NCBI RefSeq assembly: GCF_000426485.1
Contig: NZ_AUFL01000008.1
Location: 186,001 to 250,000, forward strand
Source: Indolivaga capnocytophagoides DSM 22835
GTDB taxonomy: Bacteria > Bacteroidota > Bacteroidia > Bacteroidales > Dysgonomonadaceae
Reading direction: 5' to 3'
Length of the DNA: 64,000 nt
Below the pieces are notes generated by a model that saw only the letters and a list, made by a program, of their open reading frames with translations, made no database searches and was not told the origin of the DNA. Made by a program: the position numbers and the translations under genes. Of this stretch, positions 16,676 to 24,770 are shown piece by piece (the stretch's first letter is position 1; every line of letters begins with the position of its first letter).

Positions 16676-18097
16676 ATGTCATATCTGGCTATAGACTTGG
16701 GAGCAGGAAGCGGTCGGGCTATTGCCGGTACGTTCAGCAACGGAAAAATAGAACTGACCGAGGTTTTTCGTTTTCCGAATGTTCCTGTAAAATTGAATGA
16801 TACTTTATATTGGAACTTTCTGACTTTGATGACGAATGTAAAAGAGAGTATTCGTCAGGCAATAATACAAGGATACCAACTGAAAGGTATTGCTGTGGAT
16901 ACATGGGGGGTAGACTTTGGGCTGCTGGATGAATCGGGTATGTTATTATCAAATCCTGTTTGTTATAGGGATATACGTACAAGAGGTATGTGCGAAGAAA
17001 TGGAAGAACTTATATCGAAGGAAGATATGTATTCCATGACAGGTATTCAGGCAATGGAAATAAATACAATATTCCAACTGCTGAGTATGATCAAAAGCAA
17101 GAGCCCATTATTATCAATAGCTCGAAAAATATTGTTTATGCCGGATCTTATCAATCATTATCTGACAGGTATATCACATACAGAGTATACTATAGCATCT
17201 ACTTCGCAGCTGTTGAATGTAACTTCGGGAGGATGGGAACAATCGATATTCAATCATCTCGAGATATCACCTTTGCTCATGCAGGATATCATACAGCCAT
17301 CTTCTTTTTGGGGTAATCTAAGTCCCAGTTTATCTACTGAAACAGGAGCTGAAAACCTGAAAGTATTCTCTGTGGCTTCACACGATACGGCCAGTGCTAT
17401 TGCAGCGATACCCGAAGAAGGTGAAGACTGGGCGTTTCTAAGTTCCGGAACCTGGTCTTTGTTAGGCGTTGTAACAGATAAGCCTATACTTACCGATCAG
17501 GCGAGACTTGCGGATTTTACGAATGAAGGAGGTGCAAACGGAAAGATATTATTCCTGCGGAATATTACCGGACTGTGGTTATTACAGCGCTTATTGGATG
17601 AATGGCGGACTAATGAAGGAATTATCTATTCTTATGATTATTTGCTCGAAGAGTGTAAGAATAGTCCTGTATTCAGAAGTACGATCGATTGCGATTATCC
17701 GAGCTTTGTTAATCCTTTGTCGATGATCAAAGCTATACAGGATTATTGCAGGAATACCAATCAGCCCGAACCCGAAACCAAAGGACAGTTTGTAAGATGT
17801 ATATTTGAGTCGTTGGCTATTAAGTATCGGGATGTAATGGATTGCCTGCAGCAGATAACAGGAAAGAAATATAATCGGTTGTTTGTTGTGGGAGGTGGCA
17901 GTCAGAATCAGTTCCTAAACCAATGTATTGCCGATATTTTAGGTATAGAGGTTATAACAGGGCTGACCGAGAGTACTGCTATTGGTAACATCGTACAGCA
18001 GGCCATCGCTAATAATGAGTTATCAGGGTGGGAGGAAGCCCGACAGGTAATATATAATACTTTTTCTCTGACTAGTTACCTTCCCCGGAAGGAGTAG
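16676..18097 (+). CDS. fucK: FGGY-family sugar kinase, L-fuculokinase (rhamnulokinase-like subgroup)
   Basis: 473 residues with both FGGY ATPase domains. It should phosphorylate L-fuculose at O1, producing the FucA substrate. Visible motifs are AIDLGAGSGRAIAG (about 4-17, phosphate-1), VDTWGVDFG (substrate loop), SHDTASA with the catalytic Asp, SSGTWSLLG (ATP-binding), and VVGGGSQN near the C-terminus. SHDTASA and SSGTWSL are typical of the RhaB subgroup rather than E. coli FucK, so sequence alone would call it rhamnulokinase. The surrounding fucI, fucA and fucP support L-fuculose, perhaps with activity on L-rhamnulose too. It starts 24 bases after fucA. Confidence 0.85.
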   Translation: MSYLAIDLGAGSGRAIAGTFSNGKIELTEVFRFPNVPVKLNDTLYWNFLTLMTNVKESIRQAIIQGYQLKGIAVDTWGVDFGLLDESGMLLSNPVCYRDIRTRGMCEEMEELISKEDMYSMTGIQAMEINTIFQLLSMIKSKSPLLSIARKILFMPDLINHYLTGISHTEYTIASTSQLLNVTSGGWEQSIFNHLEISPLLMQDIIQPSSFWGNLSPSLSTETGAENLKVFSVASHDTASAIAAIPEEGEDWAFLSSGTWSLLGVVTDKPILTDQARLADFTNEGGANGKILFLRNITGLWLLQRLLDEWRTNEGIIYSYDYLLEECKNSPVFRSTIDCDYPSFVNPLSMIKAIQDYCRNTNQPEPETKGQFVRCIFESLAIKYRDVMDCLQQITGKKYNRLFVVGGGSQNQFLNQCIADILGIEVITGLTESTAIGNIVQQAIANNELSGWEEARQVIYNTFSLTSYLPRKE

Positions 18098-18120
18098 TCA
18101 AGATTTTGATACTAAAATTT

Positions 18121-18213
18121 TTAAGTAAATGAAAATATTTAATGGTATATCTTCAAGTTATAACAATCTGAGGTTGTCATACTTGCCAAAGCAATAAATA
18201 GGTCTGTGACCTC
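18121..18213 (+). repeat. Composite intergenic repeat, type A copy 2 (ends in AGGTCTGTGACCT)
   Basis: About 93 bases matching 893-981 and 27690-27783: TAAGTAAATGAAAATATTTAA, CTTCAAGTTATAA, TTGCCAAAGCAATAAATA and the palindrome at 18200-18212. It fills most of the fucK-fucP spacer and ends 21 bases before the fucP ATG. Confidence 0.7.
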
Positions 18214-18233
18214 AATAATGAAAAATATAACCT

Positions 18234-19460
18234 ATGGAAAATAATACTGGAAACACATCTATCTTCAGAGGGAAAAAAGGCGAGAACTACTTATTACCTT
18301 TTATTCTGGTTACAAGTCTGTTTTTTCTCTGGGGATTTGCTCATGCCCTACTTGATGTACTGAATGCGCATTTTCAGGAAGTACTTCAAATATCGAAAGC
18401 TCGTTCGGCTTTGGTTCAGTTTGCTCTTTATGGAGGCTATTTCGTAATGGGTATTCCTGCCGGATTGATCATCAAGAAATACGGATATAAAAAGGGTATT
18501 GTATTTGGCTTGCTGGTATTTGCTGTCGGAGCATTTCTGTTTTATCCGGCAACACAGATCAAGACTTTTCTTCCTTTTCTGATCGCTCTTTTTGTGATTG
18601 CATGCGGACTCACTTGTCTGGAAACGGCGGCAAATCCTTATACAACGATATTAGGTCCACCCGAATCCGGAGCCCGGCGTATCAATCTTGCTCAGTCGTT
18701 TAATGGTCTTGGGTGGATACTCGGTCCTTTGGTTGGCGGTTTATTGATTTTTTCAGACGAAGGAGATCCATTCGCCGCTCTGGCTACACCTTATATGGGC
18801 ATTGGCATTGTTGTTTTGCTCATAACTGTCTTGTTTGTTCGTACACCACTGCCTCAGATTACAGATGATGATATTGTTCACTCTTCGGATGGCAAAGGCA
18901 GCTATCGGGACTTGCTTAAGCATCCCTTGTTTATATTTGCTGTGATAGCCCAGTTCTTCTATGTTGCGGGACAAACCGGAATCGGTAGTTTCTTTATCAA
19001 CTATGTGATAGAAGTACGACCGGATATTTCACACCTGCAAGCTTCTCAGATACTGGCTTTTGGGGGCATGGGCATGTTTATGATCGGGCGCATATCGGGT
19101 AGCTATATCATGAAATTCTTTAAACCGAAGAAGCTGCTGGCTATCTATGCCTTCATCAATATATTGCTGATGGTAGTTGTGATCATGGGACTGGGGATGA
19201 CCTCTGTAGTCTGCTTGTTTGGTTCATACTTTTTTATGTCTATTATGTATCCGACTATCTTTGCTGTAGGCATAAGCGGACTAAACGAGAATACCGAGAA
19301 AGGATCATCTCTTATAGTGATGGCTGTTGCCGGAGGTGCTATCGTTCCCATGTTAATGGGATACATTGCTGATACATGGACTATGGCTATCGGCTTTCTT
19401 ATTCCATTAGTGTGCTTTATCATAATTATGGTATTTGGAATGAGTAAGCTGAAAAATTGA
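18234..19460 (+). CDS. fucP: L-fucose:H+ symporter
   Basis: 408 residues with 12 predicted membrane helices; major facilitator family, FucP/GluP subgroup. It imports L-fucose with a proton across the inner membrane. Landmarks include the first helix LVTSLFFLWGFAHALLDVLNAHFQ, with the WGFxxxLxDxL pattern that carries the proton-coupling Asp of FucP. The CGLTCLETAANPYTT segment of helix 4 and LAQSFNGLGWILGPLVGG of helix 5 are also typical. It is the last gene of the fucose operon and converges on the PUL with a shared terminator, so the two units meet at their ends. Confidence 0.92.
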   Translation: MENNTGNTSIFRGKKGENYLLPFILVTSLFFLWGFAHALLDVLNAHFQEVLQISKARSALVQFALYGGYFVMGIPAGLIIKKYGYKKGIVFGLLVFAVGAFLFYPATQIKTFLPFLIALFVIACGLTCLETAANPYTTILGPPESGARRINLAQSFNGLGWILGPLVGGLLIFSDEGDPFAALATPYMGIGIVVLLITVLFVRTPLPQITDDDIVHSSDGKGSYRDLLKHPLFIFAVIAQFFYVAGQTGIGSFFINYVIEVRPDISHLQASQILAFGGMGMFMIGRISGSYIMKFFKPKKLLAIYAFINILLMVVVIMGLGMTSVVCLFGSYFFMSIMYPTIFAVGISGLNENTEKGSSLIVMAVAGGAIVPMLMGYIADTWTMAIGFLIPLVCFIIIMVFGMSKLKN

Positions 19461-19471
19461 TGTAATCTAAG

Positions 19472-19504
19472 AAAATGGTCGAGTCTATTTAACTCGACCA
19501 TTTT
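19472..19504. terminator. Bidirectional terminator between the fucose operon and the PUL
   Basis: AAAATGGTCGAGT (19472-19484), loop CTATTTA and ACTCGACCATTTT (19492-19504) form a perfect 13-bp stem with A and T flanks. It lies 11 bases after the fucP stop and 5 bases before the stop of the facing gene, serving both directions. Confidence 0.9.
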
Positions 19505-19509
19505 CTTAC

Positions 19510-20898
19510 TCATCTGTACTTTTGGATAAAAGCGGCAAGAGGTATTCCCATTACCGGATAATTAGGGTACGGATGTGGATTGCCCCATTGAACATCAATC
19601 TTATGAATGTCTGGATATTCCGAATAAGGAAGAGTATATTTTTCGTCAGTAATGAATTTGTATCCGTCCTGATTATCAATGCCAATGGCAGCATCAACTA
19701 CATACATACGATCGGCTTCTCTTCTGTCAAATATATCAATAATATTCTTGCGTAACTGCCACATACAGGCATTCTGTTTTAGGGTGAAGTCGCCGGCCAT
19801 ATTGTCCAGTATTCCGCAGGTCGATTGGGGAATCATTATCACAAACCGGCCTTTGGGTACAGCTTTCAAATACGATTTAGCCATCAACTCAATTTGATTG
19901 TTCCATGTGTCGAAATTGATCGTTGCAGGATTCGAAAAATCCCGAAAATCGTTTAAACCCAGAAACTCGACTAGGATAGACGGGGATTTCAGCTTCCACA
20001 TCGACAAATATTTTCCGTAATCGAAGCTCCAATGATAGCTTTCATATTCAGTCTTTATCCACTCTTTACCATCGAATTCGACGAATTGTTCTAATGTGTT
20101 ATCAAACATAATATCATTCTTCTCTGGATGCAGTTTATAGCCTGAATGCTGATCGAACAAGGCTGCTTGTTTATAAAACCGTTTAGTGAAAAAGATATCT
20201 GTCGATTTCCATGGTTTATCGGGAAAGCGATTGACATTATGCACCAATTGCCAATATGCCGTAGATCCCCAATATCTGAAATTACCTTCGGGTTGCCAAA
20301 AGCCATTGTATGCTTGCGATTTCTCTTTGCTTATTTTGAAATAGCCCTGCAATGTCCATCCGGGGCGGCCCTCGTCGAATTGTCCGAGGCAGCCGTCTAC
20401 TTCCTGTAAGCCCACTAATCTGATTTTTGGAACATAACCTTTAGTAATCAACGCATCCTTAAAGAAAGCACCGTACGTAAAGCTATCTCCTATAATAGAG
20501 ATTGTTACCGTATCTTTTCCGACTCCGGGTCTGCCTGTTTCAATAACAGAAGTTATGTTTTTTATCGTTTCGAATTTGTCCGTATTAACCAGTTGCAGCA
20601 GCATGGTATCTCCATCTACAGGAGAATCGATACTTGCCACACGTTGAAGTTTTCGGGTATAATGAGTACTGCCGCCAAATCGTACGACATCGTTGTAAGG
20701 ACGCCAGCGTTTGATCAAAGGTTCTACAAACAGATTATTACGGATATCGCTCAGCATGTACAGTTTATGTGGCAAACAAATATCGTTGATAAATGTACCG
20801 GATGAGATTTTATCATCCGGTTCGAAATTGGATTTGTTTTGCGAAGAAGCTGTACATGCTGACAATAGCATTAAGAACAATATTAATTTCGTTTGCAT
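19510..20898 (-). CDS. SGNH/GDSL-type hydrolase lipoprotein (carbohydrate esterase candidate)
   Basis: 462 residues. A lipoprotein signal ends LLSAC with Cys15. An N-terminal beta domain (about 30-128) precedes an SGNH core: block I IIGDSFTYG with the nucleophile Ser139, block III LGLNDFRD (about 316-323) and a C-terminal NPHPYPN carrying the probable catalytic His. Ser139, the Gly/Asn oxyanion residues and this His make an esterase active site plausible. It is the most distal gene of the PUL and probably removes acetyl or other acyl groups from the polysaccharide at the cell surface or in the periplasm. The specific ester is unknown. Confidence 0.75.
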   Translation of the reverse strand: MQTKLILFLMLLSACTASSQNKSNFEPDDKISSGTFINDICLPHKLYMLSDIRNNLFVEPLIKRWRPYNDVVRFGGSTHYTRKLQRVASIDSPVDGDTMLLQLVNTDKFETIKNITSVIETGRPGVGKDTVTISIIGDSFTYGAFFKDALITKGYVPKIRLVGLQEVDGCLGQFDEGRPGWTLQGYFKISKEKSQAYNGFWQPEGNFRYWGSTAYWQLVHNVNRFPDKPWKSTDIFFTKRFYKQAALFDQHSGYKLHPEKNDIMFDNTLEQFVEFDGKEWIKTEYESYHWSFDYGKYLSMWKLKSPSILVEFLGLNDFRDFSNPATINFDTWNNQIELMAKSYLKAVPKGRFVIMIPQSTCGILDNMAGDFTLKQNACMWQLRKNIIDIFDRREADRMYVVDAAIGIDNQDGYKFITDEKYTLPYSEYPDIHKIDVQWGNPHPYPNYPVMGIPLAAFIQKYR

Positions 20899-20922
20899 GT
20901 TCGTCTATTTTTTACAATTCAC

Positions 20923-22128
20923 TCAAAACAGAGATACACCTTGTATCAGTTTACGATAGCGGATCAAAGCTTCCAGATAATAATAATCTGCATATGAGAG
21001 CGGAACATCTACTTCTATATCATCGGGCATAGAACCAACACTGTGCATGAGCAGGAAGTTTCTGTTAGAAGCATCTTTTGCCAGATATGCAGGAGAAGAC
21101 AGCGATACCAGCTGTTTTTTAGCTATATCCAAATATCTTTTTGCTTCATCCTGAGGTACATACAGGCTCAGCTCCATCAAGGCCGAACTGATAATCGCTC
21201 CTGCCGAAGCGTCTCTCTCGGCATTGGGTATTTTTGTATCGTCAAAATCCCAATAAGGAATTTTGTCTTCGGGTAGACGTGGATGATTCAGTATAAAGGA
21301 TGCTATTTTTTGTGCCTGACTCAGATATGCAGGATCTTTAGTCTCGCGATAGCAGAGCGTATAGCCATATAATGCCCAAGCCTGACCTCGTGACCATGCC
21401 GATTCATCGGCAAATCCCTGACGTGTTTTACGGGCAGTAACTTGCCCTGTCTTCGGATCATAGAATACTACATGATAGCAGCTGGCATCGTTACGAAAAT
21501 GGTTCTTCAGAGTTGTATTCGCATGGGTAATCGCCACATCCCGATACTTGTTGTTGCCTGTTAGCTTGGATGCCTCGAATAACAGTTCCAAATTCATCAT
21601 ATTATCTATGATCACAGGATAGATATTCTCACCTCTGTCCCATGATTTTATACAGCCTGTTACCGGATTGAACCTGACACAAAGGGCTTCGGCGGCTTTC
21701 TCTATTTTGGTTCTGTAATCGGTGTTGCCAGTCAACCGATATCCGTTACCATAACTGCAATAAATGATAAATCCGATATCATGAGTATTAGTCGCATATT
21801 GCATTCCTTCGAGACGGTCGGAGAACATTTGTGCATATTTTTTCACCTGCTCATTTTTCGAGTATTCGTACAAATACCACAATGTACCGGGGAAAAATCC
21901 GCATGTCCATGAAGTTGTATCGCATAATACCAGATCTCCTTTTTTGTCGACAGTAACCGGAAACTTGCCGGACTTGTCCTGTACGCTTTGAGCCATCTTT
22001 ATTTCCTGTTCTACGGCAAAATGAAGCCTTTTATTGATAGCTGGAAGCAGAGATTTGTCTACTGTTTTGTTTTGGGCACATAACACTATGCCGCTTATCC
22101 ATAAGAATATTACAATTTGTATTTTCAT
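20923..22128 (-). CDS. GH88 unsaturated glucuronyl hydrolase
   Basis: 401 residues with a signal peptide ending at VLCAQ (about residue 19). The alpha6/alpha6 barrel matches GH88 along its length. FFPGTLWYLYEY (78-89) and HDIGFIIYCSYGNGY (116-130) include Asp117, the equivalent of the Asp88 nucleation residue of Bacillus UGL. PVIIDNMMNLELLFEA (171-186) holds Asp175, the equivalent of catalytic Asp149. SAWSRGQAWALYGY is also a family motif. The enzyme hydrates the 4,5-double bond of an unsaturated uronic acid at the non-reducing end of lyase products, releasing it. A polysaccharide lyase lies three genes away in the same unit, matching this role. Confidence 0.92.
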   Translation of the reverse strand: MKIQIVIFLWISGIVLCAQNKTVDKSLLPAINKRLHFAVEQEIKMAQSVQDKSGKFPVTVDKKGDLVLCDTTSWTCGFFPGTLWYLYEYSKNEQVKKYAQMFSDRLEGMQYATNTHDIGFIIYCSYGNGYRLTGNTDYRTKIEKAAEALCVRFNPVTGCIKSWDRGENIYPVIIDNMMNLELLFEASKLTGNNKYRDVAITHANTTLKNHFRNDASCYHVVFYDPKTGQVTARKTRQGFADESAWSRGQAWALYGYTLCYRETKDPAYLSQAQKIASFILNHPRLPEDKIPYWDFDDTKIPNAERDASAGAIISSALMELSLYVPQDEAKRYLDIAKKQLVSLSSPAYLAKDASNRNFLLMHSVGSMPDDIEVDVPLSYADYYYLEALIRYRKLIQGVSLF

Positions 22129-22195
22129 TTTTTATTTCAGTATTTTAAAGTTAAAAAAGAGACCGTGTCAGTTATCAATGAACAATAACCAATTC

Positions 22196-22262
22196 CAAAA
22201 AGGTTACAAAGGTTACAAAATCTATGTGCGTTTTTCTGATGTCACTTTTTCCTCTTGTAACT
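22196..22262 (+). repeat. GGTTACAAAGGTTACA intergenic repeat, copy A
   Basis: CAAAAAGGTTACAAAGGTTAC, ~30 variable bases with GTCACTTTTTCCTC, then TTGTAACTG. It repeats in the same orientation about 115 bases downstream and inverted at 15396-15487. Confidence 0.55.
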
Positions 22263-22311
22263 GCCCGAAGGACGTAATTTCTTTTCATTGTTTATTGCTT
22301 GTTGATCATAG

Positions 22312-22405
22312 TTAAAAGGTTACAAAAGTTACATCCTTTATGTCCGCTTTCAGGTGTTACTTTTTCTTTTTAACTGATCACGGCTAACTGATGACTGTTA
22401 ACTGT
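22312..22405 (+). repeat. GGTTACAAAGGTTACA intergenic repeat, copy B
   Basis: TTAAAAGGTTACAAAAGTTAC, ~25 variable bases, GTTACTTTTTCTTTTTAACT, GATCACGGCTAACTG and GACTGTTAACTG. It is the best match to the inverted copy at 15396-15487. Confidence 0.6.
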
Positions 22406-22444
22406 TTTCCCCTTCTTTCTCTATAGATAAAATTTTACAACAGA

Positions 22445-22459
22445 AGGGTCTGAGACCCT
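22445..22459. repeat. Palindrome AGGGTCTGAGACCCT between GH154 and GH88
   Basis: Arms AGGGTC and GACCCT around TGA. Relative to AAGGTC/GACCTT one A-T pair is replaced by G-C in both arms. It lies 28 bases beyond the GH154 stop. Confidence 0.7.
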
Positions 22460-22486
22460 AGATAAAATTGTATAGAGGAAGAACTG

Positions 22487-23725
22487 TTATCTTAATTCCA
22501 GAGCATGGTCGTTTTGGACATCTTGTCCCGACCATATTTTTACAGAAGTCCAAGGTTGATCTTCGCAAGTCCAGAACGAATCATCAGGCGATAATCCCAA
22601 TGGCAGAAAAATGTTGGTGCATATGTACAGGCTTCCTGTATTATTATACTCATCAGCTAAGCCCGGTTGATCGCCATATATTCCCAAATTGAGCCACCCT
22701 TCGGATGAAAAGGTGTTCGGAGCATCCAATGTTTTTCTGATTACTGCAGTAAGTCCCGCTCTTACCTGACCTTCGGTTATCGATGCCGGTAATCTTTTTA
22801 TCAAAGCCATGTTTGCCAGATGCTGAAATGCTGCACCCCGATATACGATAGACCGTCCCGTTGGAGGGTAAGAACCGTCTGTATTTATCCATCTTTCCTG
22901 TAATTCGGCATATCGCTTAGTAATCGTATCCAATTTCGATTTATATTGCCTATACCTCCCTGTTTTTTCTATCATTACATCCATAATTGTACTCATATAA
23001 GGTTGTATGACATAGCTGTTGTAATAATTGATGTTAAACGGAATGCCATCCGAGAACATCCCGTCTCCGACATACCAGTGCTCCATAAACTCGCGTATAC
23101 CATAATCAATACGTACGGCATCATACGGAATATCATACTTACAGAAGAATGCTTCGATCATTGAGGTAAATAGTATCCAGTTGTTATATACAGGAACAGT
23201 AGCCCGGGTTTCTTTGAGGGCAGCAACTACCTGTTTTTTCACTTTAGCACTGAGGTTATTCCAAAGCCAAGGCGACCTGATCAGGGCCAGAGCCACATAC
23301 GATGCATCGACCAGCGGTTGAGGTATGTGGGCAGTCCATGCTACATAATCTTTAGCAGAGGGATTTGTCGCATTATCTATTGCTTGCAGGCTCCATTGAC
23401 GGTATTGGTTTCGTAATGAAATTTCTTCAGCAGAACCTCCTTCCGAATTTAACCACGGAGCGATGCCGCTGAGAGTCCTTCCGAAAATTTCGAGATAAGC
23501 TACTTTTTTTCGGTTTACCGGATCATCGCTGATAATCGGTACAGATACAGGCATCTTTTCATGCAACTGATTATTTGCCAGATTTGCCATTACGGGGTTA
23601 CTTATTTTATCAAGATATTTAATCCATTCCATTCGCCGTATGCTTGTATCCCCTTTTTGTGCGTGAAGTCCCGGAGGCATATAAAGTCCCGTAATTAGAA
23701 TACATCCTAATACAATTTGTTTCAT
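22487..23725 (-). CDS. GH154 (DUF2264) family glycoside hydrolase, probable beta-glucuronidase
   Basis: 412 residues with a signal peptide (MKQIVLGCILITGLYMPPGLHA). The mature part matches the DUF2264 pattern: RKKVAYLEIFGRTLSGIAPWL, an alpha/alpha barrel with YVALALIRSPWLWNNLS, MIEAFFCKY, and GDGMFSDGIPFNINYYNSYVIQPYM, and the C-terminal GRSIVYRGAAFQHLA and SEGWLNLGIYG. DUF2264 is now CAZy family GH154, whose characterised member is a beta-glucuronidase. In this PUL it may remove glucuronic acid branches or ends. The gene is followed by a long repeat-filled spacer and preceded by a palindrome-containing spacer. Specificity is inferred from the family. Confidence 0.8.
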   Translation of the reverse strand: MKQIVLGCILITGLYMPPGLHAQKGDTSIRRMEWIKYLDKISNPVMANLANNQLHEKMPVSVPIISDDPVNRKKVAYLEIFGRTLSGIAPWLNSEGGSAEEISLRNQYRQWSLQAIDNATNPSAKDYVAWTAHIPQPLVDASYVALALIRSPWLWNNLSAKVKKQVVAALKETRATVPVYNNWILFTSMIEAFFCKYDIPYDAVRIDYGIREFMEHWYVGDGMFSDGIPFNINYYNSYVIQPYMSTIMDVMIEKTGRYRQYKSKLDTITKRYAELQERWINTDGSYPPTGRSIVYRGAAFQHLANMALIKRLPASITEGQVRAGLTAVIRKTLDAPNTFSSEGWLNLGIYGDQPGLADEYNNTGSLYICTNIFLPLGLSPDDSFWTCEDQPWTSVKIWSGQDVQNDHALELR

Positions 23726-23740
23726 AGTTCAGTTTATTAA

Positions 23741-23851
23741 GTAATAGAAAGTATTTACTTATACATATAAGTAAACTAGTAAACGAACTGATGCACATTT
23801 TAGACTTGTTTACTAGTCTACTCATTAGTTACAAAAAGGTCTGAGACCTTA
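23741..23851 (+). repeat. Composite intergenic repeat, type B copy (AGAAAGTATTTA ... AAGGTCTGAGACCTT)
   Basis: Starts with AAGTAATAGAAAGTATTTA and ends with the perfect palindrome at 23836-23850. Between them is a 15-bp inverted repeat with one mismatch: AGTAAACTAGTAAAC (23770-23784) and GTTTACTAGTCTACT (23808-23822). The palindrome overlaps the stop codon of the neighbouring esterase gene by two bases. Orientation is opposite to that of the genes. Confidence 0.65.
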
Positions 23852-24763
23852 ATTAATTATTCCCGTTTCGATCAGCCATTTTTCAGCCAATACAGGCCAA
23901 AATCCGGTAATTCCGGGATTTTTCCTTACCCGAATACTATGTCCTCCCTGAGGAAATATATGCAGAGAACACCCTTTGATTCCGTGTTTCAATAAACCGG
24001 AGAAATACAATATACTATTTATTGGAGATACAGTTTCATCATTTTCTGCATGTATCACAAACGAGGATGGGGTATGGTCATTGATATGTAGCTGGCACGA
24101 AAGTTTGTCTATCATTTCGGGAGATGCATTTTTACCCAAAAGTGTGTTCCGACTCGGAATATGTGTACCTTCTGACATGGATATAACCGGAGATATCAAA
24201 ATGGCAAAAGAAGGAGCAAAACTGTTCGTGTCGATAGAGTCTGAAGGATCGTACCAACTGTCGGTGATGGTTGAAAGGCATGCAGCGATATGTCCTCCGG
24301 CCGAAGCTCCCATCACTCCGACTTTAGTTTTGTCATATCCCCATTCTGCAGCATTGGCTCTGATTAATCTCATAGCTCTTTGGGCATCCTGTAAGGGGGC
24401 TTTGTAAGATTCTATAACATCAGGTGAGTGTGGCAATCTGTATTTCAGAACGAAAGCTGTGATACCAATGGTATTAAACCATTTTGCAAGTTGAAAGCCG
24501 GTAGCATATGACAGAACCGAATATCCACCCGAAGGCAGTATGAGTACAGCTACACCTTTATTTTCGGCCTTTGAAGGCTTGAATACATAAACTCCGGGAA
24601 CAGATACCTGTTCTATCAGTTCTGCGTTCATCTTTTCTGTTACTTCTATACCCTTGCTGTTCGGCACCTTAGATGTATTCCATATCCGGATAAAATCTTG
24701 TCCTTGGATAGTATCAGTGATGCAAAAGCATAAGAAAAGTATAAAAATTGTATAGTGTTTCAT
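23849..24763 (-). CDS. Secreted alpha/beta-hydrolase carbohydrate esterase (acetyl-esterase-like)
   Basis: 304 residues with a signal peptide ending at DTIQGQ (about residue 21). The alpha/beta-hydrolase core has the oxyanion loop LPSGGYS, the nucleophile elbow GASAGGH (152-158, Ser154), an acid in HAENDETVSP and the His in GGHSIRV. This pattern (GxSAGG with LPxGGY) is that of bacterial acetyl/feruloyl esterases often annotated as 'alpha/beta hydrolase, xylanase-associated'. It should remove O-acyl groups from the polysaccharide or its fragments in the periplasm. Eight bases separate it from the upstream lyase gene, so translation may be coupled. Confidence 0.82.
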   Translation of the reverse strand: MKHYTIFILFLCFCITDTIQGQDFIRIWNTSKVPNSKGIEVTEKMNAELIEQVSVPGVYVFKPSKAENKGVAVLILPSGGYSVLSYATGFQLAKWFNTIGITAFVLKYRLPHSPDVIESYKAPLQDAQRAMRLIRANAAEWGYDKTKVGVMGASAGGHIAACLSTITDSWYDPSDSIDTNSFAPSFAILISPVISMSEGTHIPSRNTLLGKNASPEMIDKLSCQLHINDHTPSSFVIHAENDETVSPINSILYFSGLLKHGIKGCSLHIFPQGGHSIRVRKNPGITGFWPVLAEKWLIETGIIN

Positions 24764-24770
24764 AATTTCG

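Larger units (their letters stand above)
22129..22486. other. Intergenic region made of repeats
   Basis: 358 bases between the GH154 and GH88 genes, unusually long for this operon. It holds two direct copies of the GGTTACAAAGGTTACA repeat (22196-22262 and 22312-22405) and a palindrome (22445-22459), listed separately. TAACTGATCACGGCTAACTGATGACTGTTAACTG near 22371-22404 is a run of short near-repeats. No coding frame is credible. Confidence 0.6.
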
